Below, in pieces: positions 16,148-24,950 of a DNA stretch of 64,000 nt (positions within the stretch are counted from its first letter, which is position 1; every line of letters begins with the position of its first letter). The notes under the pieces are model-generated. The model saw only the letters and a program-made list of their open reading frames with translations. It did no database searches and was not told the DNA's origin. The translations under genes and the position numbers were made by a program. This DNA is from Mesorhizobium sp. Its GTDB lineage: Bacteria > Pseudomonadota > Alphaproteobacteria > Rhizobiales > Rhizobiaceae. Location of the stretch: positions 2,810,001-2,874,000 of the forward strand of contig NZ_JAMLIG010000001.1 in the NCBI RefSeq assembly GCF_023954305.1, read 5' to 3'.

Positions 16148-17461
16148 ATGGACCTCATCATTCGCAATGCAACCGTCGTGACATGCGATGCGAAGGGCAC
16201 GGTAATCGCCAATGGAGGCGTCGCGGTCGAGAACGGCCGTATCACGCGCGTTGCACCCTCCGCCGAGCTCGCGCCGCTCGCTGCCAATGCAAAACGCGTC
16301 CTGGACGGCTCCGGATGCATCCTGATGCCCGGCATCGTCAACACCCATTGCCACGCCGCCGACAGCCTGTTTCGCGGGCTGGTGGAGGACCTCGCGCTCG
16401 AGCCCTGGCTGCAGACCGTGTGGAAGGCTGAGGGCGCGATCCTCAACCCCGACACGTCGCGGCTCGGCAGCGTGCTCGGCTTCGCCGAACTGCTGCTGTC
16501 GGGCGTCACCAGCGTGATGGACATGTTCTGGTATCCGGCCGAAACGGTCCGCGCCGCCCGCACGGTCGGCATCCGCGTCGCCACGGGCGGGATCTTCTTC
16601 GATCCGCCGGGGGTCACCGGCCACGATTTCGCCGGCCGGATCGCCGCCGCGGAGGACTTCTTCTCCGAATTTGAAGGGTCCGACGACGTCTTTCCGTCGA
16701 TCATGCCGCATGGCGCCTACACCGTCGCGCCGGAGAACCTGCGGACCGCCAAGGTGATCGCCGACCGCCATGGCGCGCTGTTTTCCACCCACGCCGCCGA
16801 GACCCGGGCCGAGCAGGCGGACGTGACCAGCCGCTTCGGCCGCTCGGTCATCCGCCATCTCGATTCTCTCGGCCTGCTCGACGCGCGCACGGTGCTTGCC
16901 CATTGCGTCCATCTCGACGACGAAGAGATCGAGATCCTCGCGCGTTCGGGTGCCTCGGTCGCCCACAATCCGATGTCGAACCTGAAACTCGCCTCGGGGG
17001 TTGCGCGCATTCCCGACATGCTCGAAGCCGGGATCAATGTCACGCTGGGCACCGACGGTGCGATCAGCGGCAACGACCTCGACATGTGGATGGCGCTGCG
17101 CCTCGCCGCGACGCTGCACAAAGGCGTCAGCGGCCGGCCGGACGTCGTCACGACCGGCCAGGCGCTCGCCATTCTGACGAGTGCGGGCGCGAGGGCGCTT
17201 GGAGCCGCCGACCGCATCGGCAGCCTAGAGACGGGCAAGTTCGCCGACATGATCCTGATCGACCTGAAGCGCCCGCACGCCGTGCCTGTCTTCGACCCGG
17301 TCACCCATCTCGTCTATTCGACGGCCAAGTCCGACGTCCGCCACGTCTTCGTCGGTGGCGAGCAGGTTGTGCGCGACGGCGTGCTGACGCGCCACGACAT
17401 CGGCGAAACCCTCGGCGCGGTCGAGCGCCTCGTTCCGCATATCGCTGCCAGCATCGCATAA
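16148..17461 (+). CDS. Amidohydrolase, MTA/SAH- or adenosine-deaminase-like
   Basis: Zinc-dependent amidohydrolase of 437 residues in the MtaD/SsnA/AtzA subfamily. The metal ligands are visible: H67 and H69 in NTHCHAADS, the HAAE motif, a His in VLAHCVHLD, and the Asp in LGTDGAISGNDLD. LFRGLVEDLALEPWLQ matches the lid region of MTA/SAH deaminases. The operon carries a nucleoside importer and a purine nucleoside phosphorylase, so deamination of an adenosine- or guanine-type substrate before phosphorolysis is the likely role. 8-oxoguanine or s-triazine substrates cannot be excluded. Confidence 0.85.
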   Translation: MDLIIRNATVVTCDAKGTVIANGGVAVENGRITRVAPSAELAPLAANAKRVLDGSGCILMPGIVNTHCHAADSLFRGLVEDLALEPWLQTVWKAEGAILNPDTSRLGSVLGFAELLLSGVTSVMDMFWYPAETVRAARTVGIRVATGGIFFDPPGVTGHDFAGRIAAAEDFFSEFEGSDDVFPSIMPHGAYTVAPENLRTAKVIADRHGALFSTHAAETRAEQADVTSRFGRSVIRHLDSLGLLDARTVLAHCVHLDDEEIEILARSGASVAHNPMSNLKLASGVARIPDMLEAGINVTLGTDGAISGNDLDMWMALRLAATLHKGVSGRPDVVTTGQALAILTSAGARALGAADRIGSLETGKFADMILIDLKRPHAVPVFDPVTHLVYSTAKSDVRHVFVGGEQVVRDGVLTRHDIGETLGAVERLVPHIAASIA

Positions 17462-17470
17462 GGAAGATTC

Positions 17471-18313
17471 ATGCCGGAAAACCAACTCGCGCGCCTGGAA
17501 CGCGCCCATGCCTCGATCCGCGACCGCGTCGGTGAACCCTGCGATACGGCCATCATGCTGGGCTCAGGGCTCGGCCAGTTGGCCGACGCGGTCACCAATG
17601 CGACGATCATTCCCTACGGCGAGATCGACGGTTTCCCGGTCTCCACGGCGCCCGGGCACAAGGGGCAGCTGGTCATCGGCACGCTGTTCTCGCAGCGCGT
17701 CGTGATGATGCAGGGGCGGCTGCACCTCTACGAAGGCTGGGCGCCACGCGACATCGCGCTCGCCGTCTACCTGCTGCAGCGGCTGGGTGCGCGCGTGCTG
17801 GTGGTTACCAATGCATCGGGTGGACTCAATCCCGATTTCGCTGCCGGCGATGTCATGCTGATCGACGACCACCTGAATTTCACCGGGACGAGCCCCCTGA
17901 TCGGCGCGAATGACGAGGCAATCGGGCTGCGCTTTCCCGATCAGTCGCGCCTCTACGACCCCGCGCTCCGGCAGCTTGCGGTCAAGGCGGCGGAGCGGGC
18001 GGGGACGGCTCTGCGCCACGGCATCTATTGCGGCGTCAACGGGCCCGAACTGGAGACGTCGGCCGAACGGCGGTTCTACCGCTCTGCCGGCGGCGATGCC
18101 GTCGGCATGTCGACCGTAATGGAGGTGATCGCGGCGAACCACGCCGGAATGAAGGTGCTCGGGATCTCGGCTGTGGCGAATGTTGCGACCGGCGGCCCCG
18201 ACCAGCAGCCGGATACGATCGAATCGGTGGTCGCCGTCGCCGCGCTCTGCGGCGAGAAGATCAGCGCCATTCTCGAACAGTTGCTGCCGGTTCTACCGGC
18301 TCGCACAACCTAA
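17471..18313 (+). CDS. Purine nucleoside phosphorylase (trimeric PNP/MTAP family)
   Basis: Enzyme of 280 residues that cleaves purine nucleosides with phosphate to base plus (deoxy)ribose-1-phosphate. The phosphate-binding GSGLGQ (31-36) and the APGHKGQL motif are present. NASGGLNPDFAAGDVMLIDDHLN, the base-site Glu in GPELETSAE, GMSTVMEVIAANH, and SAVANVATGG, which supplies the base-site Asn of 6-oxopurine-preferring enzymes, complete the family pattern. It starts 9 bp after the amidohydrolase stop. Deamination followed by phosphorolysis makes a coherent purine nucleoside salvage or catabolic route. Confidence 0.93.
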   Translation: MPENQLARLERAHASIRDRVGEPCDTAIMLGSGLGQLADAVTNATIIPYGEIDGFPVSTAPGHKGQLVIGTLFSQRVVMMQGRLHLYEGWAPRDIALAVYLLQRLGARVLVVTNASGGLNPDFAAGDVMLIDDHLNFTGTSPLIGANDEAIGLRFPDQSRLYDPALRQLAVKAAERAGTALRHGIYCGVNGPELETSAERRFYRSAGGDAVGMSTVMEVIAANHAGMKVLGISAVANVATGGPDQQPDTIESVVAVAALCGEKISAILEQLLPVLPARTT

Positions 18314-18323
18314 GGAACCGGAA

Positions 18324-19115
18324 ATGAACAGTTCCACACCCGCCGTCGCTTCGCTTCTCGACCTTTCCGGCAGGACCGCCATCGTCACCGGGGCGAGCGG
18401 CGGCATCGGCGCCGGCATCGCCAGGCGTTTCGGCGAAGCCGGGGCGAACGTCGTGTGCCACTACAACGGCAATCGGCAGTCCGCGGAAGAGGTGGCCGCC
18501 GAGATCCGTAGGGCCGGCGGCGCCGCCATTGCCTGCCAGGCGGACATTTCGACCGGAGATGGCGCTGCAAATCTCGTCGCGCAGGCGGTCTCGCAGTTCG
18601 GCGGTGCCGACATCCTCATCAACAATGCCGGCCAGCAGCCGGTGCAGATGCTCGCCGAAATGTCGGAAGGCGACTGGAACGCGATGATGGCGGCGAATGT
18701 CGCCGGCCCGTTCCTGGCCGTCCGCGCCTTCGTCGAGCAGGCGAGGAAGGCCGGCAAGGCGGGCTCGGTCGTCAACATCGCCTCGATCGAGGGACACAAC
18801 CCCGCGCCCGGCCATGGCCACTACGCCACCTCGAAGGCGGCGCTGCTGATGTTCACCAAGGCGGCGGCGATGGAATTCGGGCCTCACGGCATCCGCGTCA
18901 ATTCGATCTGCCCTGGACTGATCCACCGCGACGGTATCGAGGAGGGTTGGCCGGAAGGCGTCGCCCGCTGGAAGGCGGCAGCGGCGCTGCAGCGACTCGG
19001 CCGGCCCGACGACATCGCCGACGCGGCGCTGTTCCTCGCCTCAGACGCGGCGCGCTGGATCACCGGCGCGGACCTGGTCATCGACGGCGGCGTCAGCGCC
19101 CGTCCCACTTGGTAG
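18324..19115 (+). CDS. SDR-family oxidoreductase
   Basis: Classical SDR of 263 residues, starting MNSSTPAVASLLDL after AAGGAA. It shows TGASGGIGAG (cofactor), NNAG, Ser in IASIEG, YATSK as the catalytic Tyr/Lys, and VIDGGV at the C-terminus. It sits 10 bp after the PNP gene. Its presence in a nucleoside operon suggests oxidation of the sugar part or of a derived polyol, but no substrate can be read. Confidence 0.91.
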   Translation: MNSSTPAVASLLDLSGRTAIVTGASGGIGAGIARRFGEAGANVVCHYNGNRQSAEEVAAEIRRAGGAAIACQADISTGDGAANLVAQAVSQFGGADILINNAGQQPVQMLAEMSEGDWNAMMAANVAGPFLAVRAFVEQARKAGKAGSVVNIASIEGHNPAPGHGHYATSKAALLMFTKAAAMEFGPHGIRVNSICPGLIHRDGIEEGWPEGVARWKAAAALQRLGRPDDIADAALFLASDAARWITGADLVIDGGVSARPTW

Positions 19116-19137
19116 AAAAAAGCAAAGGACTGCGAAC

Positions 19138-19905
19138 ATGAAGGCGCTCCAGGACAGGGTCATAGCGGTGACGGGCGGCGCGGGCGGAATTGCCCGCGGC
19201 ATAGCCGAGGCGATCCTGGAGGCAGGCGGACGCGTCGGCCTGATCGACCTCGATCCGAGCAAGGTGAACCAGGCAGCGGCCGCGCTCGATGCCGGCGCGC
19301 GCGTCGCCGGTTTTGCCGCGGACGTGACCGATCCGGCAGGTCTCGAGGCGGCGTTCGCCGCGATGGTCCGGCGCATGGGCCGACTTGACGGCCTGGTCAA
19401 CAATGCCGGCATCGTGCGGCTCGGCCCCGCCGACGAGACGACCCCGGCCGGGCTTGACGTCGAATTCGCCGTCAACGTCAAGGGCGTCCTGCTTGCCTCG
19501 CAGGCCGCGGCGCGGCACTTCCCGGGCAAGGGCGCGATCGTCAACATCGCCTCCAACGCCGGCAAGGTCGGCTACCGTAACATGGCAGGCTACAACGCGT
19601 CGAAGGCGGCGGTGATCAGCCTGACCCGCTCGCTGTCGTTGGAATGGGCCGACAAGGGCATCAACGTCAACGCCGTCTGTCCGGGGGGCGTCGCCACCGA
19701 CATGCTGAAGAGCGTCGCCGACTTCCTCGGACCGCGGATCGGCCAGGAATCGGACAAGCTGCTGAAGACGATGGTGCCGCAGCAACTCGGCCGGCACATC
19801 CAGCCGATCGAGGTCGGCCGAGTGGTTGCGTTCCTTCTGTCCGATGCCGCCGAGATCATCCGCGGGCAGTCGATCAGCGTCGATGGCGGCGACACGCCCT
19901 ACTGA
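19138..19905 (+). CDS. SDR-family oxidoreductase
   Basis: Second classical SDR of the operon, 255 residues. Motifs are TGGAGGIARG, VNNAG, Ser in NIASNAG, YNASK, and VDGG at the end. The two SDRs have clearly different sequences, so they are not a recent duplication. It follows the previous SDR by 22 bp and is probably the last gene of the nucleoside operon, as a 95-bp gap follows. Confidence 0.91.
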   Translation: MKALQDRVIAVTGGAGGIARGIAEAILEAGGRVGLIDLDPSKVNQAAAALDAGARVAGFAADVTDPAGLEAAFAAMVRRMGRLDGLVNNAGIVRLGPADETTPAGLDVEFAVNVKGVLLASQAAARHFPGKGAIVNIASNAGKVGYRNMAGYNASKAAVISLTRSLSLEWADKGINVNAVCPGGVATDMLKSVADFLGPRIGQESDKLLKTMVPQQLGRHIQPIEVGRVVAFLLSDAAEIIRGQSISVDGGDTPY

Positions 19906-20000
19906 GCGGTGTCGAGCCCGGCCGCAGCGCGAGGCCGCATGGCCGCGACAGGCCTTGCGCGGCGCGTGCTCCACGTTACCCTATCCGCAGGAGATCGCTC

Positions 20001-20651
20001 ATGGCCGAGCCGACCGACGAGACCAAGCTTACGCGTACAAAGCGCAAATGGGCGGCCGAAGGAAAATTCCTGACCGGCAAGGTCGCAAGGGCCGAGCACG
20101 AGCGGCTGCCGCCCGGCCAGCATCTGGTGCGCGACTGGCCGATCCTCGACCTCGGCACCACGCCGCAGGTGTCGGAACAATCCTTTCGCCTCGACATCAC
20201 CGGCGCCGTCGAACATCCGGCGAGCTGGGATTTCTCCCAGTTCAAGGCGCAGCCGCAGTCCGACTTCGTCACCGACATCCACTGCGTGACGACCTGGTCG
20301 CGCTACGACAACCGCTGGCAGGGCGTGTCGACGCGCGACCTCCTCGATATCGTCATGCCGAGGCAAGAGGCACGCTTCGTCGAGCTGTGTTCCAGCGACG
20401 GTTACACGACCAACCTGACCATCGAGGACTTTGCCGCCGAGGAGGCGATCATCGCCCACAGCTGGGAGGGCAAGCCGCTGACGCGCGAGCATGGCGGACC
20501 GGTCCGGCTGGTCGTGCCGCATCTCTATTTCTGGAAGAGCGCCAAGTGGTTGAACCGAATCCATTTCCTCGACCGCAACAAGCCCGGCTTCTGGGAACGC
20601 AACGGCTATCACGACCGCGGCGACCCCTGGGAAGAGGAGCGCTATTCGTGA
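20001..20651 (+). CDS. Sulfite-oxidase-like molybdopterin oxidoreductase (YuiH-like)
   Basis: Molybdopterin-domain protein of 216 residues without signal peptide or membrane segment, so cytoplasmic. The Mo-ligand Cys is in DIHCVTTWSRYDNRWQG, and HGGPVRLVVPHLYFWKSAKW is the second conserved block of the oxidored_molyb fold. It lacks the C-terminal dimerisation domain of true sulfite oxidases. AGGAGA lies 8 bases before the ATG. It is coupled to the MBL gene by a GTGA overlap, so the two products probably act together. The substrate is unknown. Confidence 0.88.
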   Translation: MAEPTDETKLTRTKRKWAAEGKFLTGKVARAEHERLPPGQHLVRDWPILDLGTTPQVSEQSFRLDITGAVEHPASWDFSQFKAQPQSDFVTDIHCVTTWSRYDNRWQGVSTRDLLDIVMPRQEARFVELCSSDGYTTNLTIEDFAAEEAIIAHSWEGKPLTREHGGPVRLVVPHLYFWKSAKWLNRIHFLDRNKPGFWERNGYHDRGDPWEEERYS

Positions 20652-21373
20652 CGCAGGCGGACTGGTATCGCGTGTCGGACGCCGGCTTCGGCGTGACCCG
20701 CATCACCGAGCCTTTCGTCGACCCCTACTACAGCGCCAATCTCTACTTCGTGCGCGGCCGCGACCGCGACCTCCTGGTCGACGCGGGCATGGGCATCATG
20801 CCGCTCAAGCCCATCCTGCCGCTGACCGGCGGCAGGCCGGTGCTGGCGCTGGCCACCCATATCCATGTCGACCATGTCGGCGCTCTGCACGAGTTTGATG
20901 AGCGGGCAGGGCCCGCGGCCGAAGCCGCGCTCTACGAGACGATGCCGGACGAGGCGACCTATGCGGAGGAATACCGCCATCGACCGATGCCGGTGACGCG
21001 ACTGCCCTGGCCCGGCTGGGACATCGCGCGCTATCGCCTGGAACCGGCACCCTTGACGCTGTCCTTGAAGGAGGGCGACCGGGTCGATCTGGGCGACCGC
21101 TCGCTCGCGGTGCTCGAACTGCCCGGCCATTCGCCCTGCATCGCGCTGTTCGACGAAGAGAACGGGGTGCTGTTCGCGGGCGACGCGATCTACGACGACC
21201 AGCTGCTCGACGACATGCCGTGCAGCGACAAGGCCGCCTACCGCGCGACCATGCGCCGGCTGATCGACGAGGTCGATGCGCGGATCGTGTTCGGAGGGCA
21301 CGGCGAGCCCTTCGACGGGGAGCGGATGCGCGAGATTGCGCGGGAGTATCTGGAGAATGGTAGCGGGGTCTGA
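20648..21373 (+). CDS. MBL-fold metallo-hydrolase
   Basis: Metallo-beta-lactamase-fold protein of 241 residues beginning at a GTG that overlaps the stop of the oxidoreductase gene (GTGA). The metal-site motif is ATHIHVDHVGALHEF, with further ligands in LPGHSPC, FAGDAIYDD and FGGHGEP near the C-terminus. It resembles the glyoxalase II-like or SoxH/lactonase-like groups. Translational coupling with the Mo oxidoreductase argues for a shared pathway. The frame is open far upstream, but this is a shadow of the preceding gene. Confidence 0.9.
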   Translation: MTQADWYRVSDAGFGVTRITEPFVDPYYSANLYFVRGRDRDLLVDAGMGIMPLKPILPLTGGRPVLALATHIHVDHVGALHEFDERAGPAAEAALYETMPDEATYAEEYRHRPMPVTRLPWPGWDIARYRLEPAPLTLSLKEGDRVDLGDRSLAVLELPGHSPCIALFDEENGVLFAGDAIYDDQLLDDMPCSDKAAYRATMRRLIDEVDARIVFGGHGEPFDGERMREIAREYLENGSGV

Positions 21374-21380
21374 CTCGCTC

Positions 21381-21695
21381 CTAATCCGGAAACGTCTCTT
21401 CCTCATGGGCGATGGCGTCGGAGACGATGCTGTCGAATGACGTGTGAGCGAGCAGTTTGGGCATGACGGCCCACAGATCGCGCATGCGGTCGGTATCCTC
21501 GTGCCGCCTGTGGGCGTCCTCGTCGATGAATGCCTCGGCCAGCAGCATGCGGTCGGGATGGTCCGGAAGCGGAACCAGTTCGAAATAGAGGCAGCCTAGC
21601 TCTTTGCGGCTCTCCTCGGCATGATGTCTCGCCGCTTCGAGGAACGCCTCGCGCTTGCCCGGCTTGGCAGTGAGGAAACCGACGATCAGTTTCAT
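21381..21695 (-). CDS. Antibiotic-biosynthesis-monooxygenase (ABM) domain protein
   Basis: Small ferredoxin-fold protein of 104 residues with the ABM pattern: FLTAKPGKREAFLEAARHHAEESRKELGCLYFELVP, then MLLAEAFIDEDAHRRHEDTDRM. The family covers quinol monooxygenases and unknowns. It is convergent with the MBL gene (7-bp gap) and stands alone. The role is unknown. Confidence 0.85.
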   Translation of the reverse strand: MKLIVGFLTAKPGKREAFLEAARHHAEESRKELGCLYFELVPLPDHPDRMLLAEAFIDEDAHRRHEDTDRMRDLWAVMPKLLAHTSFDSIVSDAIAHEEETFPD

Positions 21696-21815
21696 GAGGC
21701 CTCCGCCGTGAGATGATCACGTCAGGCTGCACCGGATCAGAATATCGCGCAAGCTATTGAGACCCCCCTCGACGACACCGCCAACTCCGCCTCGATGATG
21801 CTTCTGAAGCCGAGG

Positions 21816-22445
21816 TCAGTCCCGCCGTCGCGGCTTGCGTCTGGGCTTCCGGCGGATCACCTCTATCGCCGCCGCGGTGCGTTCTGCCTCGTCCTGTTGC
21901 GGCCATCTGGCCATGCGCGCCAGGGAACGCTCAGCCCACTCGTCGACAAGATCGGCAAACGAGGAGAGAAAGTCGTGCATCATCGAACGGTGGACGACAT
22001 GACGCTGGAAGGGCGCGCGGCCGTCGAGATATTCGTCGCGGATGCGATTTGCCGTGTCGAGCATGCCGGCGATATCGTCGCGTGCCTGTTCGAGGGTCGC
22101 GGCAAGATCCTGCGGCCGGCCGAAGGGCGAGAGCATCACGCGCAACATGGTCTCGTATTCGAGTACGGGTCCCTTCGACGTCGGCTGAGCCAACCATCGG
22201 GCCAATTCCTCCCTGCCTTTGTCGGTGATCCGGTAAACTGTCCGCGCGCGCTTGCCGGTGGCTTCGGTATCGGCCTCGGCGAGCCCCAGTTCGACCAGCT
22301 TCTTCGGCTCGGCATAGACCTGGCTTTCCGCGCGCGGGAAAAAGTAGGTCACGTTGCGCCGCATCTGGGCGGCGAGGTCGTACATAGTCCAGGGCCGCAG
22401 GGCGAGCTGACCGAGGATGGCATATGATGTCGTAGTCAGGTTCAT
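21816..22445 (-). CDS. PadR-family transcriptional regulator
   Basis: Regulator of 209 residues. The N-terminal PadR winged helix is clear (YAILGQLALRPWTMYDLAAQMRRNVTYFFPRAESQVYAEPKKLVELGL), with YRITDKGREELARWL as the wing. A helical C-terminal dimerisation domain ends in an Arg-rich tail. It is divergent from an alpha/beta hydrolase gene across 91 bp that hold two palindromes, so it very probably represses that gene and itself. Confidence 0.92.
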   Translation of the reverse strand: MNLTTTSYAILGQLALRPWTMYDLAAQMRRNVTYFFPRAESQVYAEPKKLVELGLAEADTEATGKRARTVYRITDKGREELARWLAQPTSKGPVLEYETMLRVMLSPFGRPQDLAATLEQARDDIAGMLDTANRIRDEYLDGRAPFQRHVVHRSMMHDFLSSFADLVDEWAERSLARMARWPQQDEAERTAAAIEVIRRKPRRKPRRRD

Positions 22446-22458
22446 GCGATTCTCTATT

Positions 22459-22498
22459 TACTCCAAATCGGAGTAGTGAAATACTCTGCTTAGGAGTA
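22459..22498. promoter_or_regulatory. Tandem palindromes, probable PadR operators
   Basis: TACTCC-AAATC-GGAGTA (22459-22475, perfect) and TACTCT-GCTTA-GGAGTA (22482-22498, one mismatch) have the same 6-5-6 architecture. Their centres are 23 bp apart. They occupy the middle of the padR/hydrolase divergent region. Confidence 0.65.
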
Positions 22499-22536
22499 AG
22501 ATAATGCTCCGTTTCGGATTATAGGGGAGAATGAGC

Positions 22537-23259
22537 ATGCGTGAAGTGCCTACTTTCCTTCTCGTTCACGGTTCCTGGCACGGGCCATGGTGCTGGGACC
22601 TCCTAACGCCGGCGCTGGAGCGGCGCGGGCACGCCTCGGTCGCCGTCGACCTGCCGAGTTGCGGCAGCGATCCGGCGAATCTCGGCGACCTTGCGGACGA
22701 CGCGCGTACCGTGTCGGAGGCTGCCGCCGCAATTTCCGGCGACGTCATAGTCGTCGGCCATTCTTACGGCGGCGCCGTGGTCTCGGAGGCAGTCTTCGGA
22801 GATAATGTGCGCCGGCTCGTATTCCTCTGCGCTTTCATGCCGGACACCGGCCGGTCCTATGTCTCTTACCTGCCGGAAGGACCCCTGCCGCCCTATGTGG
22901 GACTGCGCGACGACGGCACTTTCGCGGTGCCCGACGGTCAGGCCCACGAACATTTCTATGCCGACTGCGCCCCGGATCTGTCGGACTGGGCGACGGCCCG
23001 GCTGCGCCTCCAGTCGCAGGCGGTTCTCGGCCCGGCCGTCACCCGCGCGTCGTGGCGCTCGATCCCGAACTCCTATGTGGTGACCCTCCACGACAATGCG
23101 CTGCCGCCGGACTTCCAGCGCATGTTCGCCGCACAGGCAGACGATGTCCGAGAGTTCGCCTCGTCGCATTCGCCCTTCCTGTCACGGCCAGACGATCTGG
23201 CGGAGCTGCTGATATCGATCGCGCATGGTCGCGACGGCCTGCTCAAACGGGCAAGCTGA
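22537..23259 (+). CDS. Alpha/beta-hydrolase, probably an esterase
   Basis: Hydrolase of 240 residues (MREVPTFLLVHGSWHGPWCWD) with the nucleophile elbow GHSYGG, oxyanion-side HGSWHG and a C-terminal SSHSPFLSRP carrying the likely catalytic His. It resembles the salicylate-esterase/MhpC-like group. I favour the ATG at 22537, which has GGGGAG seven bases upstream; the ATG at 22531 is only a few bases from it. It is probably controlled by the divergent PadR regulator, so the inducer may be an aromatic or toxic compound. Confidence 0.88.
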   Translation: MREVPTFLLVHGSWHGPWCWDLLTPALERRGHASVAVDLPSCGSDPANLGDLADDARTVSEAAAAISGDVIVVGHSYGGAVVSEAVFGDNVRRLVFLCAFMPDTGRSYVSYLPEGPLPPYVGLRDDGTFAVPDGQAHEHFYADCAPDLSDWATARLRLQSQAVLGPAVTRASWRSIPNSYVVTLHDNALPPDFQRMFAAQADDVREFASSHSPFLSRPDDLAELLISIAHGRDGLLKRAS

Positions 23260-23270
23260 GCGGCAAGACC

Positions 23271-23290
23271 CGGCGGCGCCGGCGCCGCCG
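23271..23290. repeat. Perfect 20-bp GC palindrome
   Basis: CGGCGGCGCC and its reverse complement abut without a loop, just after the hydrolase stop. It could fold in RNA, but there is no T-run, so termination is only a possibility. Confidence 0.45.
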
Positions 23291-23354
23291 ATTCCGCTTT
23301 ACATAGGCCGACGGTGGTGGATTTATCCTTGCTTTCAACGCGAGGAATTCTCCC

Positions 23355-23978
23355 ATGACGATGGAAACCTGGCTCGTCTTCGCCGCCGCCTCGGCGGTGC
23401 TGCTGGTCATTCCCGGCCCGACCATCCTGCTCGTCGTCTCCTATGCGCTCGGGCAGGGCTGGCGCACGGCGCTGCCGATGGCGGTGGGCGTGGCGCTCGG
23501 CGACTTCACCGCCATGACACTGTCGATGCTCGGTATCGGCGCGCTTTTGATGGCCTCGGCCACGCTGTTCACGGTGCTGAAGTGGATCGGGGCGGCCTAT
23601 CTCATCTGGCTGGGCGTCAAGCTCTTCCGGGCCGGCGGGACGCTGGGCGCCGAGCCGCGGCGCGACGCGGCAAGCGCGGCGAAGATGCTGGCGCATGCCT
23701 GGCTGATCACGGCGCTCAACCCCAAGAGCATCACCTTCTTCGTTGCCTTCCTGCCGCAGTTCCTCGACCGGCACGCCGATTTCTGGACCCAGATGGCGAT
23801 CTTCGAGGCGACCTTCCTCTTCCTCGCCTTCTGCAATGCCTTCGGCTACGCGCTGGTCGCCGCGCGCGCGCGCAGCGTCTTTGCCAGTGAGCGCGCGATC
23901 CGCATCTTCAACCGCACCGGCGGCTCGCTGCTGGTCGGCGCCGGCGTGGCGACGGTGGCGATGCGCTCTGGAAACTGA
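23355..23978 (+). CDS. LysE-family translocator (RhtB-like exporter)
   Basis: Inner-membrane exporter of 207 residues with five to six hydrophobic segments. The family block AAASAVLLVIPGPTILLVVSYALGQGWR at the N-terminus is diagnostic, followed by YLIWLGVKLFRAGG and WLITALNPKSITFFVAFLPQF. It exports amino acids or related metabolites in known members. It is followed 10 bp later by a dehalogenase-like gene on the same strand. Confidence 0.93.
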   Translation: MTMETWLVFAAASAVLLVIPGPTILLVVSYALGQGWRTALPMAVGVALGDFTAMTLSMLGIGALLMASATLFTVLKWIGAAYLIWLGVKLFRAGGTLGAEPRRDAASAAKMLAHAWLITALNPKSITFFVAFLPQFLDRHADFWTQMAIFEATFLFLAFCNAFGYALVAARARSVFASERAIRIFNRTGGSLLVGAGVATVAMRSGN

Positions 23979-23988
23979 GGGGGCGGTC

Positions 23989-24891
23989 GTGTCGGAGCTC
24001 TTCGCAGATACTCGAACCGAAAATTGCGACGTCGGAGCGGCGAATATCCACGCCCGGATCGGGGGCGAAGGTTCGCCGGTTCTCCTGCTGCACGGTTTCC
24101 CGCAGACGCATCTCATGTGGCACTCGATCGCGCCGGAGCTGATGGAGCGCTTCACCTGCGTCATGCCGGACCTGCGCGGCTATGGCGGGTCGTCCTGTCC
24201 GCCGAACACGGCCGACAACTCGGCCTATTCCAAGCGGGAGATGGCGAAGGACATGGTTGCCGTGATGGCGAAGCTCGGTTTCGAGCGCTTCGCCGTGGTC
24301 GGCCACGATCGCGGCGGACGCGTCGCCTACCGGATGGCGCTGGACCGGCCGGATGTCGTGAAATGCCTGGCGGTGCTCGACATCGTGCCGACCCATGCGA
24401 TGTGGTCCAGTATGGATGCGAAGCTCGCGATGAAGGCCTACCACTGGCTTTTCCTCGCGCAGCCCTATCCGCTGCCGGAAATGCTGCTGGAAAAGGCCGC
24501 GCGCGGCCATGTCGACTACACGCTTGCGGCCTGGACGGCTTCGAAGGATCTGTCGGCCTTCCATCCGGAAGCGCTCGCCGAATATCGCGACATGGCGGCC
24601 CAGAAGGATCATGTTCACGCGCTGTGCAACGACTATCGCGCCGGCGCGACCTACGATTTCGAAGCGGACGCGGCCGACCTCGCCGCAGGCCGCAGGATCG
24701 CCGCGCCGACGCTGGCGCTGTGGGGGCAGTCCGGCTTTCCGAGCCAGACGACCGGGCCGCTGGCGGCATGGGAGAAGTGGTGCGAGACGGTCGAGGGACA
24801 AGGCATTTCGGCCGGGCACTTCATCGTGGAGGAAAATCCCCGCGACACTTTGGCGGCGCTGATGCCGTTCCTCGACCGGCACGGACGCTGA
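23989..24891 (+). CDS. Alpha/beta-hydrolase, fluoroacetate-dehalogenase-like
   Basis: Hydrolase of 300 residues, starting at a GTG after GAGGGGG. The oxyanion block is LLLHGFPQTHLMWH. The nucleophile elbow is VVGHDRGGRVAYRMALD, with Asp instead of Ser, as in haloacetate dehalogenases and epoxide hydrolases. The cap contains WHLF-like aromatic residues (YHWLFLAQPYPLPEMLL), and the catalytic His lies in SAGHFIVEENP. The DLRGYGGS motif fits the dehalogenase group. Activity on halogenated acids is family-based inference. Confidence 0.9.
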   Translation: MSELFADTRTENCDVGAANIHARIGGEGSPVLLLHGFPQTHLMWHSIAPELMERFTCVMPDLRGYGGSSCPPNTADNSAYSKREMAKDMVAVMAKLGFERFAVVGHDRGGRVAYRMALDRPDVVKCLAVLDIVPTHAMWSSMDAKLAMKAYHWLFLAQPYPLPEMLLEKAARGHVDYTLAAWTASKDLSAFHPEALAEYRDMAAQKDHVHALCNDYRAGATYDFEADAADLAAGRRIAAPTLALWGQSGFPSQTTGPLAAWEKWCETVEGQGISAGHFIVEENPRDTLAALMPFLDRHGR

Positions 24892-24950
24892 GCCTATAGT
24901 CCGCCGGACAGGCGAACCCGCAAAACGATCAGATTTGGCAGGTGGCTGGA

